A DNA stretch of 64,000 nt from contig CM049317.1 of the NCBI GenBank assembly GCA_026874595.1, positions 29,258,901-29,322,900 on the forward strand, read 5' to 3'. This document shows positions 25,131-38,700 of the stretch, piece after piece. A model generated the notes under the pieces. The model saw nothing but the letters and a program-made list of their open reading frames with translations, was not told the origin of the DNA and searched no databases. A program made the position numbers and the translations under genes. The stretch is from Sipunculus nudus (Eukaryota > Annelida > Sipuncula > Golfingiida > Sipunculidae). The first letter of the stretch is position 1. Each line of letters starts with the position of its first letter.

Positions 25131-25317
25131 TAAACCTCTATACTGTGAGCACCCTTAGGACTGGGTCAAACTGCCGACATTCTAGAGGTGTCCACAATAT
25201 GGAGGTATAGTTCCAGCAACATAAATAATATAAGGAGAAGTAAAAATGGGACTGTCGAAAACTATATGTAGAGGTTCCCACTTTTTGGAGGTGTCCACTA
25301 GGAAAGGTTCCACTGTT
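25131..25317. mobile_element. pogo/Tigger-like MITE
   Basis: About 187 bp with short inverted ends: CAGTTAAACCT at the left, AGGTTCCACTG at the right (inverse CAGTGGAACCT). CAGTnnAACCT ends are typical of pogo/Tigger-type MITEs. A flanking TA duplication is not clear, so the class is tentative. Confidence 0.5.
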
Positions 25318-25699
25318 ACACGGAGTACTTTCGTGTCGCCTCCCCGTGCCCTTATCATACTCTGACAGGTTCATTTTTTTTCAAGTTTCTCTAAACCGCT
25401 TATGGGACCTGCCATTTAGCGTCCCCCATAAAACAGGGATGTCACTGGCCCAATGTCGAAATTATGGGTACACTGCTAGTACTCTTAAATTATGCTTTCA
25501 ATACAAAGAGTGTATAGACGATGATATTAACGCAAAATTACCTGAAGTACCACTGGATGAACCGAGGAGAGTCCTGAAGCACGGGCAACGAGAGTTGTGA
25601 CTCCAGCCTCTGTTTGCCAGTGTTTGGAGTCTACCATTTGCGGGCCAGGTCACAGGAATGCCAAATCACTCTTTTTTTAAAAGTCACTCTTTTTTGAAG

Positions 25700-28600
25700 A
25701 TTAATTGAAAATTACTCTTTTTATTCTTGTTTTAGCAGCACACTTTCCCCCTCTTTCTGCCATTTCTCTCCTGCTTTAACGGTCAATTTAGAACAAGAAT
25801 GGGACACTTCTCAAGGTTTGTGTGTGCACATGTCAGGCATGCGTCACAACCTGTGGAATATGTCATTGTCTTCATGCCGGGGGATACGCACTATATATGT
25901 TTCTGACTTACTAGTATATATAACGATATACAAACAAATATACGTATTATATGCGAAGCACATCTTTATTCATACTTGGATAAAAAATAGGATATTGCCG
26001 TTAACTTTTCTCTTGTTCACTCTTTATTTAAAAAGATACTCTTTTTCCAAAGTACTTAAGCCTCTTTTCGGTCCTTTACCTTTTACAGGCATGAGATTAT
26101 TAGTACTTCAGCCAGACCCCAAAATTTGGATCATCGGTACCATTTTGGTGACAAATTTTCACCATGTGTGCTTGATAGGTATACATGTGTAGGTAATAAA
26201 AATGCCTGATAGCAATATGAAAGTGGTAACTTTCAGTGAATAAATGGATGTTTTATGTCGGATGACGTATAATTTTTTTCATCTCAAGGACACCGACTTC
26301 AGAGTGGTTATAAGCCCCATACTACTAAATATGTAAAACGTATCCAGTCAAAATTGGTCTCAAATGATAGCTTTAACCATACGCTTCAGTACGATATGAC
26401 ATTTATAAACACTGGGGGTATACTTGTTAAGTAATACATTCTTATAGTTAACTTACCTCTAGGAAAAGCGGCTAAGGAGTGGTTATATAAATTTACTTCA
26501 CACAACTTTATATGCCAAACTAATATCAAGCAAAATAATCTTTTCAATGATGTATCATTTATGATCAATAGGTGTTTACCTATAGAGTTAAACTTTCTTA
26601 TACCCTCACAGGGCAGATCCAGGATTTAAAATGGAGGGGTCCACGCCAGGACTGATGGCAAAGTTGTAAAAAAAGGTCCCTAGGTCCGAAAAAAAGGAAG
26701 GGGGGTTCCAGGACACAAAACATTGTCTGAAACCTATAAAAAAGTTGTGGCGACTGGAAAGAGGGGGGGGGGCGCTTCTGCCTCCCCCTTTAGAAAAATA
26801 CTCCATATATAGAATACATCAACAGATATAACGTTATTTCGGTAACCGAATACAGCGGGAACTGCCGCAACTGTCATCCCCAAGTTATGTAGTAATATTG
26901 ATCACTGGACTGGTATTTTGTTTGTAAGTTATAGGTTGTCCTAACTTGTGCAAGCCAAAAAAATATAACTCATTTCATTCCATGGCTTATTCATTGGAGA
27001 TGATAGATAAGTATGAGGTGTGCTGAATTATTATAAGATTTGTCTCTACTTTATTTTAACCTTGCTGATCACAAATGTTTGTATTCATAATGTTATGACC
27101 AATACCCAGCATATTGATCCCATGACTGGTATGTCAGTGTTAGTTGTAAGTATCGCCACTTACGCTGACTTGAGTCAAAATGATCTTTTTTTTAGTTCTT
27201 CCTATGCAAGTCAGGAAATAAAAAGAGATAGCTTTTATGTGAGGGATAGTATAAACTTATATTCGCTTATTGTTGTATTTCATTTTTGATTTTACCTACG
27301 ATTTGTAATGTGCTTTACCAAACATTGATCATGTGACTTTTACGAGTATATAAACTACAGATGGCACCATTTATGTTTACCTATCTTGTGCGAGCAAAAA
27401 CCGGTACATTTCCAGTTTTTTTTTGAATGGAAAGAAAATTTAATCTATATGTAGCTTACCGATTATAATGGACTAGAGCTGGAATGGTATTTCTTAGTTC
27501 ACTCTCTATTGATCCATCATTATTCTCGATTATGAACAATGCAAAAAAGTAAGACTTTTTTTTTCTTTTTGTGAATAACAGACTGCAATTATCAGTGTGA
27601 TATATATCAAGGCACAATTCGTAATCGCTAGACCTGGGATGTTCAGACGTTGTGTATACAGTTTCTCTTAAACTCTACTTAGTCGATAAGAATTAGATCA
27701 CTGACCAAAATAGATTCAGCTGAGCATTATGACCAGCGGGGCACTTAGTAAAGTTAAACATTTAAAATCAACAGAAGAGGTAACAGGTTATTATGTATTT
27801 AAGATATGCAATATATAAGATATTGCAAAATATGCAATCGCTTTCTGACAGAAAAACATCAAATCTGATGAGATCTGTTTTGCATGGTTGGAAAAGATAA
27901 CACCGAGTGAAATATGAAAATCATTTCGTCATTTTTTATTTTGAATTATCACCGGGGCTTTTATAATGCTATTATATCTTATAGTTATTTCAAGCCTGGC
28001 TACCTTGCCAAATCAACTTATAAGAAAGTTAGCACTTGCAAGGAATTAAAATGGAAATCACCAGGAGAATGACAATTCAGTTACTTTCATGTTTATTATC
28101 ATGTGTGTTTCTACTGAAATGTTTAAATAAAAGAAAATAATATGAAAACATAACTGTTTTAGAATATGTATCTACATTTTGTGATCTAACAGTTACAATT
28201 ATATTCTACTAAGCGACAGATGATATTCTCTTAAGGGCAAAACCATAAACCCCATTGATATTATATTTGTTCGGCCAGTAGAACAGTCAGTGATTAATAT
28301 GATCTCCCTCAAACCTGGGGAATGACAGGGACACATGGTGTTTTGACAGTTCAGTGAAAAATTGCATTTTAAAGATAAAACAAAATGATCTAATGGCACT
28401 CTCTGGTGCAAGTACATAGCCCAAGGCGAACCATGTATGTCTTACAATCCGGTATAGTTGGTTGATACTGGACTGCTAGGGTCTTGTTTGAAAAATAATC
28501 CCTGACCTCCTGAGTCAAAGCAGGTTGGAATTAAATTAGATTGTTCAATTTCAACAACTGATTTTATTTATTTGGGCTTATCACTAGCATTTACTGGAGT

Positions 28601-31600
28601 TTTGTAAAACATAAAACCGGAACAGGATGAGTTATTGCACTTACCGGCTTCATAGCAAACTGGTTTATATTCTCGTTAAAACACTGTTTGCCCCACGATT
28701 CAAATAAACATCTGGTTTTCGTTATAGAAAATAATATTTATTTAGAAATCTCTCTCCTGTCAGAAATGTTAACAGTATGAAACATAAGCAACTCAGAATG
28801 AATAACTTACAGCTTTGCTTCACAGTTAGTCCTGACACAAAGGCAAACTGCAATATCTATCATATATTTATGGTGCCACCCAAGCAACATGCTGTAGGTA
28901 CATTTACTGCTCTTGCCTTCATTTTATATGTTAATTTTGTTAGAATATTTAAATGGAAATATTTCAGCAGAAAACATAGCCCTCTCTCAGCCAATTGCTC
29001 TTATATATTTCGTGTAAGAAAGCGAATTTGGCAAGAAGTGCAGATACGGCTGCCTAGTTTGTACGATATCACAGTTACTTATGCACCAATATACAAAAAC
29101 ATACAAATAAAAATATACTGCATAAAATGACTTGTCGCCCTTTTTTCAACCGGAGACATGCAAAAAAAACATATATTCAAACAACTAGCCGAGTACCCGT
29201 GCCCGCATACATGTCATGTGTGACATTCGGCTTGCGACATCCGAGTTTAAGTCTATACATCGGCCCCCGAAAGCAGCCACGTCGAATAATTGGGAGGATT
29301 TACCAATCAGAATTAAAAAAGTGTGGGGTATGCGACACAAAAGTACTCAAAAACATCAACCAGGCATTAATGTTTTCTGCAGACAGTTGGTGGCAATGGG
29401 AAATATACCGGCTCACTGAAGAACGGAATAACACCTTTCTCTGACCACGCCCAAATCCACAAATTGTACTTGGGTGCCAGACATGTTTTTTTTCAGCTTA
29501 AAGACTTCAGACTTCATTAATGACTTTATAAAACCAAACTGGTAACGGTTGATCTGATCAGAAATACACCTTGTGTTTTTTTTTAATAAATTAGCTATAA
29601 TTATACAAATTGCTATAATACAGGGTGAACAAAAGTAATCATATCTTTAGAATATGGAAAGCTATATACATGAATGACACACCAGATGAAAGCTATAAAT
29701 GTCTACAATCAACTGACATCAAACTTGTTTTAAAATAGGAATTACGTAAAATGTTATAACTAAATAATATTTTTATATGACTGTGTCTTGCAAAATTGCA
29801 ATTTCGGTGCAAGTACATTTCAAACAGGCTGATATTTTACAGAAAGCTACCACTTTCATACTGCTATCAGGCATTTTTATTATCTACACACATACACCTT
29901 TCAAAAAATCATTGATAGCAATTGTCACCTGTTTGGTACCGATGAACCCTCTGGCTGATGTACTATATGAAACTATAGTTTGAAATGAGACGAGCTCATC
30001 AAACATTTCTCACTTTGCAAAAGGAAGTATATTATAGAGTCACGCCTGTGCTAATGATGGTGCCTGGAGCTTTAACTCTGGATAAATTGCCTCATTAAAT
30101 GCCTGTAATATGATATGAAATAATGACCCTTAATTAGTAAGAACACTGCATGGGTTAGGGATAATCCCCATTACTGAAACTTAAATCCACATGAAACAGA
30201 GAGGGTACAAGCCGCAAAGTACAATGGTTTCCCTGTAAATTGCATAAAGTAAATTTAAACAAATAAAACAAGCAACTAAATAAGTTAAAAGTACCCGTTT
30301 GTGCCCCCAGAACGTCAGTTTAATGATAATTACAGGTTATGTTTTCATCATCATCAGCATCATCATTTTCTTCATCATCATGGTGCTTAAGCTCCCACTT
30401 AACGTTAGTGTTGTTACCATTTGTTCACAGGATGCAGTACACATACAGGAGGATGATAAAAGTACCTCATTTTCTTAGGGTTCTTCGGTTTAAATGATGC
30501 TGTCATTGGGAATAGGTGTGATACCGAGACATATCACACAACATCAGGTTTGGATTTTTAGCTTAGGTGACATGCTGGGCAATATCCATGATCACCCTTT
30601 GTAAGTCGTCCTTCCATCCGGTTGTCCGGCCGTCCGTTAGCACAACAACACTCGTAACCGCTCTGACACACCAGATGTTTCTGCCATATTCTCAAGGGAA
30701 CATGAAAACTGAAGAACGTTGACTTTGATCTCCAGGGTCAATTTGCGGAAACCTAGAATTGTAACCCTTATAGCTTTTGAAGTACTGGAGATATTCGCCT
30801 CAAATTTGGAACACACGCTTCCACAATCCTCTTCTGACATGGTACACACTGTTGATCTTCATATACAAGGTCAAATCATCCAAATTATAGCCCACCATCC
30901 TTAAGATTTCTTGTAAACGTGATAACCTTTGTGTTCTCCTTAAATTTGATAAACAAAAAGTTCTTAAACTCTTCCCAGTTTTCAAACTCCTCCAAGTTCT
31001 TAGAGGAGTTTGAAAACTGGTGACTTTACCCTTATTCTTCTGTACAACCTGTATAGACCAGTCATGACTGGACTGTCTTCACATATGGATGACCCATCAC
31101 TTAAAGGGATATAATCAGGTACAATAATATGCCTATTATTTCATACTATCAGTTCAGTTTTGCTTTATATACAAATTTTCCCCATGAAATTCATCCAAGC
31201 ACATGGTCTTAGTATCTCGCATACCGCTGCTTAACACCATGGAATTGTTCTGCGTGTTATAGTAAACACACTCCATGTATTTCTGTTTAACATAACATGG
31301 CCGCGTGGTCCGATTTTGCGCATACACGACAGATCCCAGACAAGAATTAGTCTAAACTAGTCTATACAATAACCCCGGTTCTTTATGCAATCTGAAATAT
31401 CTCTGCTGGGTGGACATTATATTCCATGAGCCGAATGCAAATTCATTGTAGAATCTGTCGGGATATCTGTACAAAATTTCCGGGGACCTCTGCTGAATGA
31501 CATGTACAACACAATGTGAGCCGCAACAAGGTTCAGCCAGCAGAAACATGTATTACATTTTTGGGGGGGGGGGCAATTGTTGAGGGCTGGGAGATTCATG

Positions 31601-33900
31601 CACTGTATGTATGTTAACGTACAGAAATAAGCCAACGGTTTCAGGACAATAATTTGGCAGGTACCAATATTCAAGGGAAGAAGCTATTTTTCATGTTATT
31701 TCAACAGGCGTTATTGGTGATTAGGCCCCTTTAAAGAAGAACCCCGTTGACTTTGGAATCAGAAGATCAAGATCACATCTAAAGTTAATCTTTAGGTTTG
31801 GTTTTCTGATGATAAAATTCCTGTTGTGAATGTTAGGCTTAACTGCCCTGCTGGTCAGCTTAGAGTCATGACCAATTGGGCTAACTTTTTTACTGTTTCT
31901 AATCTTGTATGAAAGGTCCCCCATTGTCACCAAGTTTTGCACAACTTGGCGTACAAAGCAATACAAACGCAGACTTCGTGGTTAAATATGCATGTAAAAT
32001 TTTATTTTGACACAATTATACATAGTTTATAGTGACATAATACTTAATTAGAAACGAAGAAATTTTATTCCTGAACCAAACCACTCGTCCTTTGCACTGG
32101 CTTTATAATATACACAAAATCGTCAGTCACAGAAAGCAAGAAAAAGAACAGAAACATAAAATGTAGAGTGAACAAACCTGAATGTACCAAAGAGTTATTT
32201 TCCAAATACCAGTACTGTTTTAGTGTTGTCACATTACATTGTAAATTAAACCATTTTGAAAAACATATTCACTGAAGGTGTAAATACTGTTCATACTATA
32301 TATTTATACATATATGATATACACTGAATTTCATTTCCTTATGTATAGTTTACAGCAGTGGCCTTTAAGTAACTGTGCGATGGGTCCCTTTAATTTGAAT
32401 TTTGGGGACAACATTAATAGTATGTACACTCGGTATTATGTTATGTTTGTGATAAATGTCTGGCATGTCTAATTCAATCATATTTTAACTATCTACCCAA
32501 GTTAATATACGTCTTAAACACCAATTTCACCAGTAATTTCCACCGTTGTTTGGCGTACCAGTAGTGACCTCTGGTGAAGACTTAGCAAACTAATGCACAC
32601 AGATTAAATAAAAATTTCGGCCAGCAGAGGACACTGCTGTTTGAATTCCAGAATCCAGGATGGTAAACTTATTATTCCGTTCATAAGCTATTAATGCCCT
32701 CTTTGGTCATACTGAGGTTACATTATCAAAACTATCATATCAGATGGCCTTCTAATCAGTACAACTCTCTTCTTTATGCAGTATCTGAACCATACATACT
32801 GAATACTGGTACAAACAGAGGTTATGATATGAAACAGTTTCCAGTGATAAACCATGAAATGTAAACATGTGGTCAAAATATCCCCTTTCCACAGTGAAAA
32901 CAACGGTTGAGGTAAATAAATCATTTGTAAATACAGTATCTAGCAAATCATATGACCAGTCATGAGCAATTCTGAGCAAAAGATGAGCAACCTGTGAGAA
33001 ATAAAAAAAAAAAATAGAATACAGAAAGGAAATCTCACAATCACTAATAACCCACAGACTGTATAGAATTGGTTTGACATGATTAGTGTATCATTGATCA
33101 ATGTCATGATTTATAACACATTACATTAGCAGCATGAGAAGTGTGGACAGGCACTTATGACACCCATACAAATTGACTAATTAGTAAATTAACCACCAGA
33201 TGTAGTTGCAAATATTTCATAAGTGGACCTGTGACAAAATAAGATTCATCAACATGAAAATCAAACTGATTTACTGATAAAAAGGAAGTGATAGTTTAAA
33301 ACACAAAACACAAAAATTCCTCCAACCTTAAACTGTCATAAGCTGGCAGTAAATTGGGGAAAAAAGTAACAACATGCATCAAATGTCTGCTTTAACCAGC
33401 AATGACCAAGTAAATACTGTTTCTAAAGGGTTGGACATAGCCCTGTGGTGATTTTTCATCAATCCCTTTTTATGATGAACTGTTATAATGAATAATAATG
33501 TGTAATGAAACCTTCCACCATTACAAAAACCACAGATCAAAATATTTTAGGGGGGGGGGGAATTGTTGGCATGATAAACAAATAAACAATTAAATTAAGG
33601 GCTTAAGGACACTGCCATTTTGTTCTTAGCACATGGTTTCCAATCTTTATATTTCTCAAACTTAATTAGGGTTTACACAATCAGGTACTGGACATCAGCT
33701 TCATATAAATAGAGACAAATAGCTATACAAGACAAAAACTCTGTGCAGACTGACATAGCCAGGTAGACTTGTGCATGTCATTTTTGATCCCATAATTATC
33801 ACACAATGTACCATACATGAACATGCAGAAAGTTTACAGCACGACACTGCTCTGTATCATACAGTAACGAGAGTCATTAAGTGGTTGGTATGCAGAGTCT
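25700..33900. other. Intergenic sequence, no gene recognised
   Basis: About 8 kb with scattered open frames below 120 codons that carry no recognisable domain. It contains a G-rich repeat near 26,620-26,775, a (TCA)n stretch at 30,346-30,382, repeat-like sequence at 30,540-30,910 and a perfect hairpin at 30,975-31,020. Confidence 0.55.
30975..31020. repeat. Perfect 18-bp inverted repeat (hairpin)
   Basis: CCAGTTTTCAAACTCCTC (30,975-30,992) is exactly reverse-complemented at 31,003-31,020 with a 10-nt spacer. Confidence 0.9.
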
Positions 33901-33929
33901 GTGAGTAATCTGAAAGTGTCATCTGTACT

Positions 33930-34850
33930 ATAGGGTTACCCTCTGGATTACACAGAAACCAATGAATTACATAGTAACCAATGGTTTACACAGTAACCAG
34001 TGGGTTACACAGTAACCTCTGAGTTACACAGTAACCACTGCTTTACACAGTAATCATTGGATGACATACTAACCTCTGGGCTATACCATAATCACTGGAT
34101 TACATAGTAACCACTAGATCCTGTAATCCCTACTCAGGTTCACACGTACACTTGCCACTTTCAGATTAGTCTCCTAACCTGCAACACCTAGATTATTACT
34201 ACAACCTGTTACTTTTCTATTACACGTGCAATACCTGTTTGTATTTAACATGTATCCATTCAGCACCATGTTATACTTAAAGGATTACGCCAGCAATCCA
34301 TGGGTTACATTGACACCTGACATCTTACAGCATTAGATTTACACCTGCGCCTCTGAATAACATCTCCACCTTGTAGTAATCCCTTTACATTATCACTCCT
34401 ACAATCTCTGGGGTACATATATTTACATATATAACCACTGGATTACCCCTCTATCCTCCATCAAGGAAAGTGTTCAAAATCCACTGGACCAGAATTATGT
34501 AATCATCCTGAAATCTCTCCAACATTCCCACAATGTAGCATATCAATTACACTTTCACTTGTATGGATTACATTTGTACTCCCTCATCTCTTCTTCACCT
34601 CGTAATTATAAACCCTACAGATTACACCTGCCATAGATATTCTCTGGATTATATATGACATAAATTATCCTTCCCTTATAATTACAAAATGCAATTTTTA
34701 GATTACATATGACATTTACAGACAAAGGATTGCACCTGTAATCCTTAAATTTCATCTGTTTTCTGTTACACCTCCATTTCACTTTCACTCTGTAATTCCA
34801 GGATTACAACTGCTAACACTGGGCCCCATCAACCATGGGCTGTACCTCCA
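33930..34850. repeat. Degenerate minisatellite near the USP1 3' end
   Basis: From about 33,930 to 34,130 a unit of about 21 bp, roughly 'tggnttacacagtaaccac', repeats at least eight times with substitutions. Decayed relatives ('ggattaca', 'gtaatcc', 'tacacctg') continue to about 34,850. The block ends just past the candidate USP1 polyadenylation signal. Confidence 0.75.
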
Positions 34851-34860
34851 TCCCAGTACT

Positions 34861-34866
34861 TTTATT
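34861..34866 (-). terminator. Candidate USP1 polyadenylation signal
   Basis: AATAAA on the minus strand (tttatt on plus), about 310 nt past the USP1 stop codon and the first canonical hexamer seen downstream of it. Cleavage was not verified, and other sites further on are possible. Confidence 0.4.
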
Positions 34867-35177
34867 TTACATCTTTACCCTGCAAAGTCTTGTTTACATG
34901 CCATCTTGTGATCATTCTGTTATTTTTAGATTACTGCACATCATAACTGGTACATAAAGTGTTACTATCTATGTCCCCATCCTTCTTACAGTGAGATTGA
35001 ACTTTAACCTTTAACCACTGCATAAACATGTAACCTCTGACCCTTTGATAAAGAGGAAGAAACACCATATCATATGAGACTTGGATTGGAGGGTACAATT
35101 CACAGTCAATGGGCTACACCAGAACCAAGAGGAACCTCCAAGAACACCTGCCCTGATAAACTGAAACAAGTTGCCTC

Positions 35178-35799
35178 TCAACTTTGCGACTGTTTATAGA
35201 ACAATAAGTAGGGTGAACATTGTCCCCCTGGTGAGAGCATCTTCTTGAACTTTTCTTCTGAATACACTGTGATCTGGGCGTCATCACATTCAATCCACTG
35301 ACCCTGTATCTCTGGTTCATCCATTTGCAGCTCTACGACAGGTTTTGTCTCTGCTTTGGGACTTCCATCCTCCGATCCAGCATCTTGCTGTTCCCCCTTA
35401 ATCTCGGTGCTCAAGGATGCAGAGACATTATTATTAGCATCAGCATTATTATTAGGATCAGCAGCCTCGCTCTCCAAAGATGAGGAAGCAGCCTCCGAAT
35501 CTTTTTCCCCGTTACAATTCTCACTACTGTTACATTTTTCTTTGCGTTCACTATGTGGCTGCTCCGACGTGCATGTTACTGTAACTTTGTTCGATGAGGG
35601 TTTTGGTGAGCTAGGCTTGCTGGTGTTGAGTAGCTGACCATTTTGCTTTAATGAGGTTCGTGTCACAGAGAGTTTCTGTTGTAAATAAGCGAGAGCAACG
35701 GAGGAGGTGTGGCCCTCGGGAGGTACTCTGATATACGCCACATAGTGGCCAGATGACAATGAGATTCCTGTGTGTGTGATCATCGCATACAGCTCATAC
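35178..35799 (-). CDS. USP1: USP1 coding exon 11: catalytic His and Asp boxes, C-terminus
   Basis: 622 nt to the TGA at 35,178. It starts YELYAMITHTGISLSSGHYVAY, the His box (His about 1297, human His593). A Ser/Asn/Glu-rich insert of about 130 residues follows, then IQGQWIECDDAQITVY with the catalytic Asp, and SPYLLFYKQ at the end, as in human (TPYLLFYKK). In vertebrate USP1 the comparable insert contains the Gly-Gly autocleavage site; no Gly-Gly is present here between the His and Asp boxes. Confidence 0.96.
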
Positions 35800-38700
35800 C
35801 TGAGGGAATACAACAAACAAACAAACTTTGTTAAGATGGTTATGACACAGTTTAAAACAGAGCTGGTTTCAAACAAAAGTGTAACACACAACAATACAGC
35901 TTAAATGCATTATCATTTAGCATTTGCAATAGCATTTGAATAATAAACCAATTAAAATTTGAACATAAAGCAAAAACCATTTTAAATTTTATATGCATTA
36001 TTACACTGAATTATTCATTATACAAAAGACAAAATGCTAGTCAGTTCTATTATTTGGTCAGTTTAATTGGTCAGTTCAGTTATCTATGCAAGTTTTATAT
36101 GTACACTCCATTTGCAATAGTCACAATACATTTATACTATATTTCCTTCCACTCAACTACAGATTTCAGAAGCAGGTTTTGCTGGGTATTGTCACCAGGG
36201 AGTTAACTTAGCCAGGTTCACTTATTTTTAACCATGTTTTCTTTGATAAAAATGTAATTTTTATTTCAATTCGACTGACGGAATATCCGTGATGTAGTCT
36301 AGTTCACAACATTTAAGTCAGAGTCCACATGACTTGAGTCAGAGCCAAAGTGTGAGTTCTTGAGGTTCCAGTCCAAATCTCCCTTCTTTCAAGTCCATAT
36401 CACTAAGAAACTGAGTCCAATACAAATATCCCTTTTTAAAGAAATCTGAAATGGAAATTTTAGATTATCATATGTATATTTAAGTTAGCTCACACCTGCT
36501 TCTACTTAAATGTTCAGTTACCTCATGCTCTCAATTAGTTAAAGCTTGATAAATAGTCTTTTTAGGTCCAATATTATGTTAACGTTTCTTCTATGTATAA
36601 AAGTTTTATATACTATGTTATAGAGTTGTTTCTTACTGGACTCGAGATGAACTCGGCCAGATTTCTCCAGTCCCTGCCTCAGAGTCTCAGTACAAGTGTT
36701 AGTCCAGTAACTTCGTGTCAAAGTCTGAGGTTAAGTCCTTAACAAGCAAATTTGTTGAATTTATGTCCCCCCGCTTCCACCTCTTGTTATTTTAGCTTCC
36801 TGAGATCTGCATGCTTGCCTTCTCAATATGTTTTAGTTTTTATTATCCCTGAAGATATCTCCACATGTCAAAGTGCCTGTGTTTTAGTTTTTATTGTCCC
36901 CTGAAGATGTCTCCACATATCATAATGTTTGTTGTTTACTGGGAACAGAAGGGAAATTGTTTGTTTTGAAACTGGTGATAAAATATTTTCAGACAGACAC
37001 TCCAAAACAAATTCCAACCAAGGTATGCATAATTGAGCAATCAGTGACTAAAATTTGAATGAGATCGGATAAAATTTAGGAAAGTCACAGCACGGAAACA
37101 ACTAGAATATCAGCAGAAGCTGACAAAAGCCCTCAGCCAAAAGAACAGTGTTTAGAGGTGGTAACAGTGAAAAGTACTAAATATCTGTTCTCACATGGAT
37201 GTATATCTGTACATGTCTCAGTTATAAATTTAAAATGGAGAGGTATGTACCATGACTCATAACAATCCATCAAATGCCTCCTGAAAATAAGCTTCTAAGT
37301 TTTATTCTATTGTAAGCTCTGTGACCTTGAAAAGCAGGTCAAGGTCACCCATCTTCGAACTTGACCGAGATTTTGTTGATATGCATCTTCACCAAAGAAA
37401 TAAAATTCCTATTGTGAATCCTTTTAGAGATATCCTGCTCACAAGGCCACAATTGAAAAATCCAAGAAAAATTCATTAAAAATCAGAAATTGCAGGTCAC
37501 CCCCAAATATGTGCAGCAGTTACAGACCATCAGTTCCTATGATCATAGTAAGTATAGTAAAAATTCACCCAATGGTTCCTGAGAAATAAGCTTCTAAATT
37601 TTTTTTCTATAATCAGCTCTGTGACCTTGAAAAGCAGGTCAAGGTCACCCATCTTCGAACTTGACCGAGATTTTGTCAATATGCATCTTCACCAAAAAAA
37701 TAAAATTCCTACGGTAAAACCTTTTAGAGATATCCCGCTCACAGGCCAAAAGTTGAAAAATCCGATAAAAATTCATTAAAAATCAGAAATTGTAGGTGGC
37801 GCCACCAAATTGGTTTAGCAGGTACAGATTATCAGTCCCAATAATCATAGTAAGTTTTGTGAAAATCCACCCAATGGTTCCTGAGAAATAAGCTTCTAAA
37901 TGTTTTTTCTATAATCAGCTCTGTGACCTTGAAAAGCAGGTCAAGGTCACCCATCTTCGAACTTGACCGAGATTTTTTCAATATACATCTTCACCGAAAA
38001 AATAAAATTCCTACGGTGAAACCTTTTAGAGATATCCTGCTCACAAGCCAAAAGTTGAAAAATCCGATAAAAATTCATTAAAATCAGAAATTGTAGGTGG
38101 CGCCACCAAACTTGTTTAGCAGGTACAGATTATCAGTCCCAATAATCATAGTAAGTTTTGTGAAAATCCACCAAATGGTTCCTGAGTAAAAAGCATCTAA
38201 GTGTTTTTCTATAATCAGCTCTAAAATGTAAAAAAATGGGTCAAGGTCACCCATCTTTGAACTTGACCGAGATTTTGTCGATATACATCTTTACTGAGGA
38301 AATAAAATTCTGACAGTGAATCCTTTTCAAGATATCCCGCTCACAAGGTAAAAGTTAACGGACGCCGGACGGACGGACGGACAGCTTGGGTGACGACAAT
38401 AGCCCATCAGCCTAAGGGCTGAGGGCTAAAAACCTGATGCATGGACAGACAGAGGGATAGACAGACAGAGAGACAAACCCAAATCAATGTCCCACATTCG
38501 ATGGAAGTTGGGGACAACAGGGACCAATGGGTCACATTGCTCAGCTGAATTATGGAAAATTTCAGCAAATGCAAAATATACTTATTTCTTTTGGGTTTCA
38601 AATATATTAGCATTTGTTAAGCTAAGAGGAAATGGCCCTGCTAAAATGAAACCCTGTAAAAAATAATGGAAATGAGCCAAAAATATAATAATAAACATTA

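Noticed and set aside
33960-34130. Possible CRISPR-like array from regularly spaced 'ttacacagtaacc'
   Set aside because: Animal genome, short degenerate units of about 21 bp without spacers; a minisatellite explains it.
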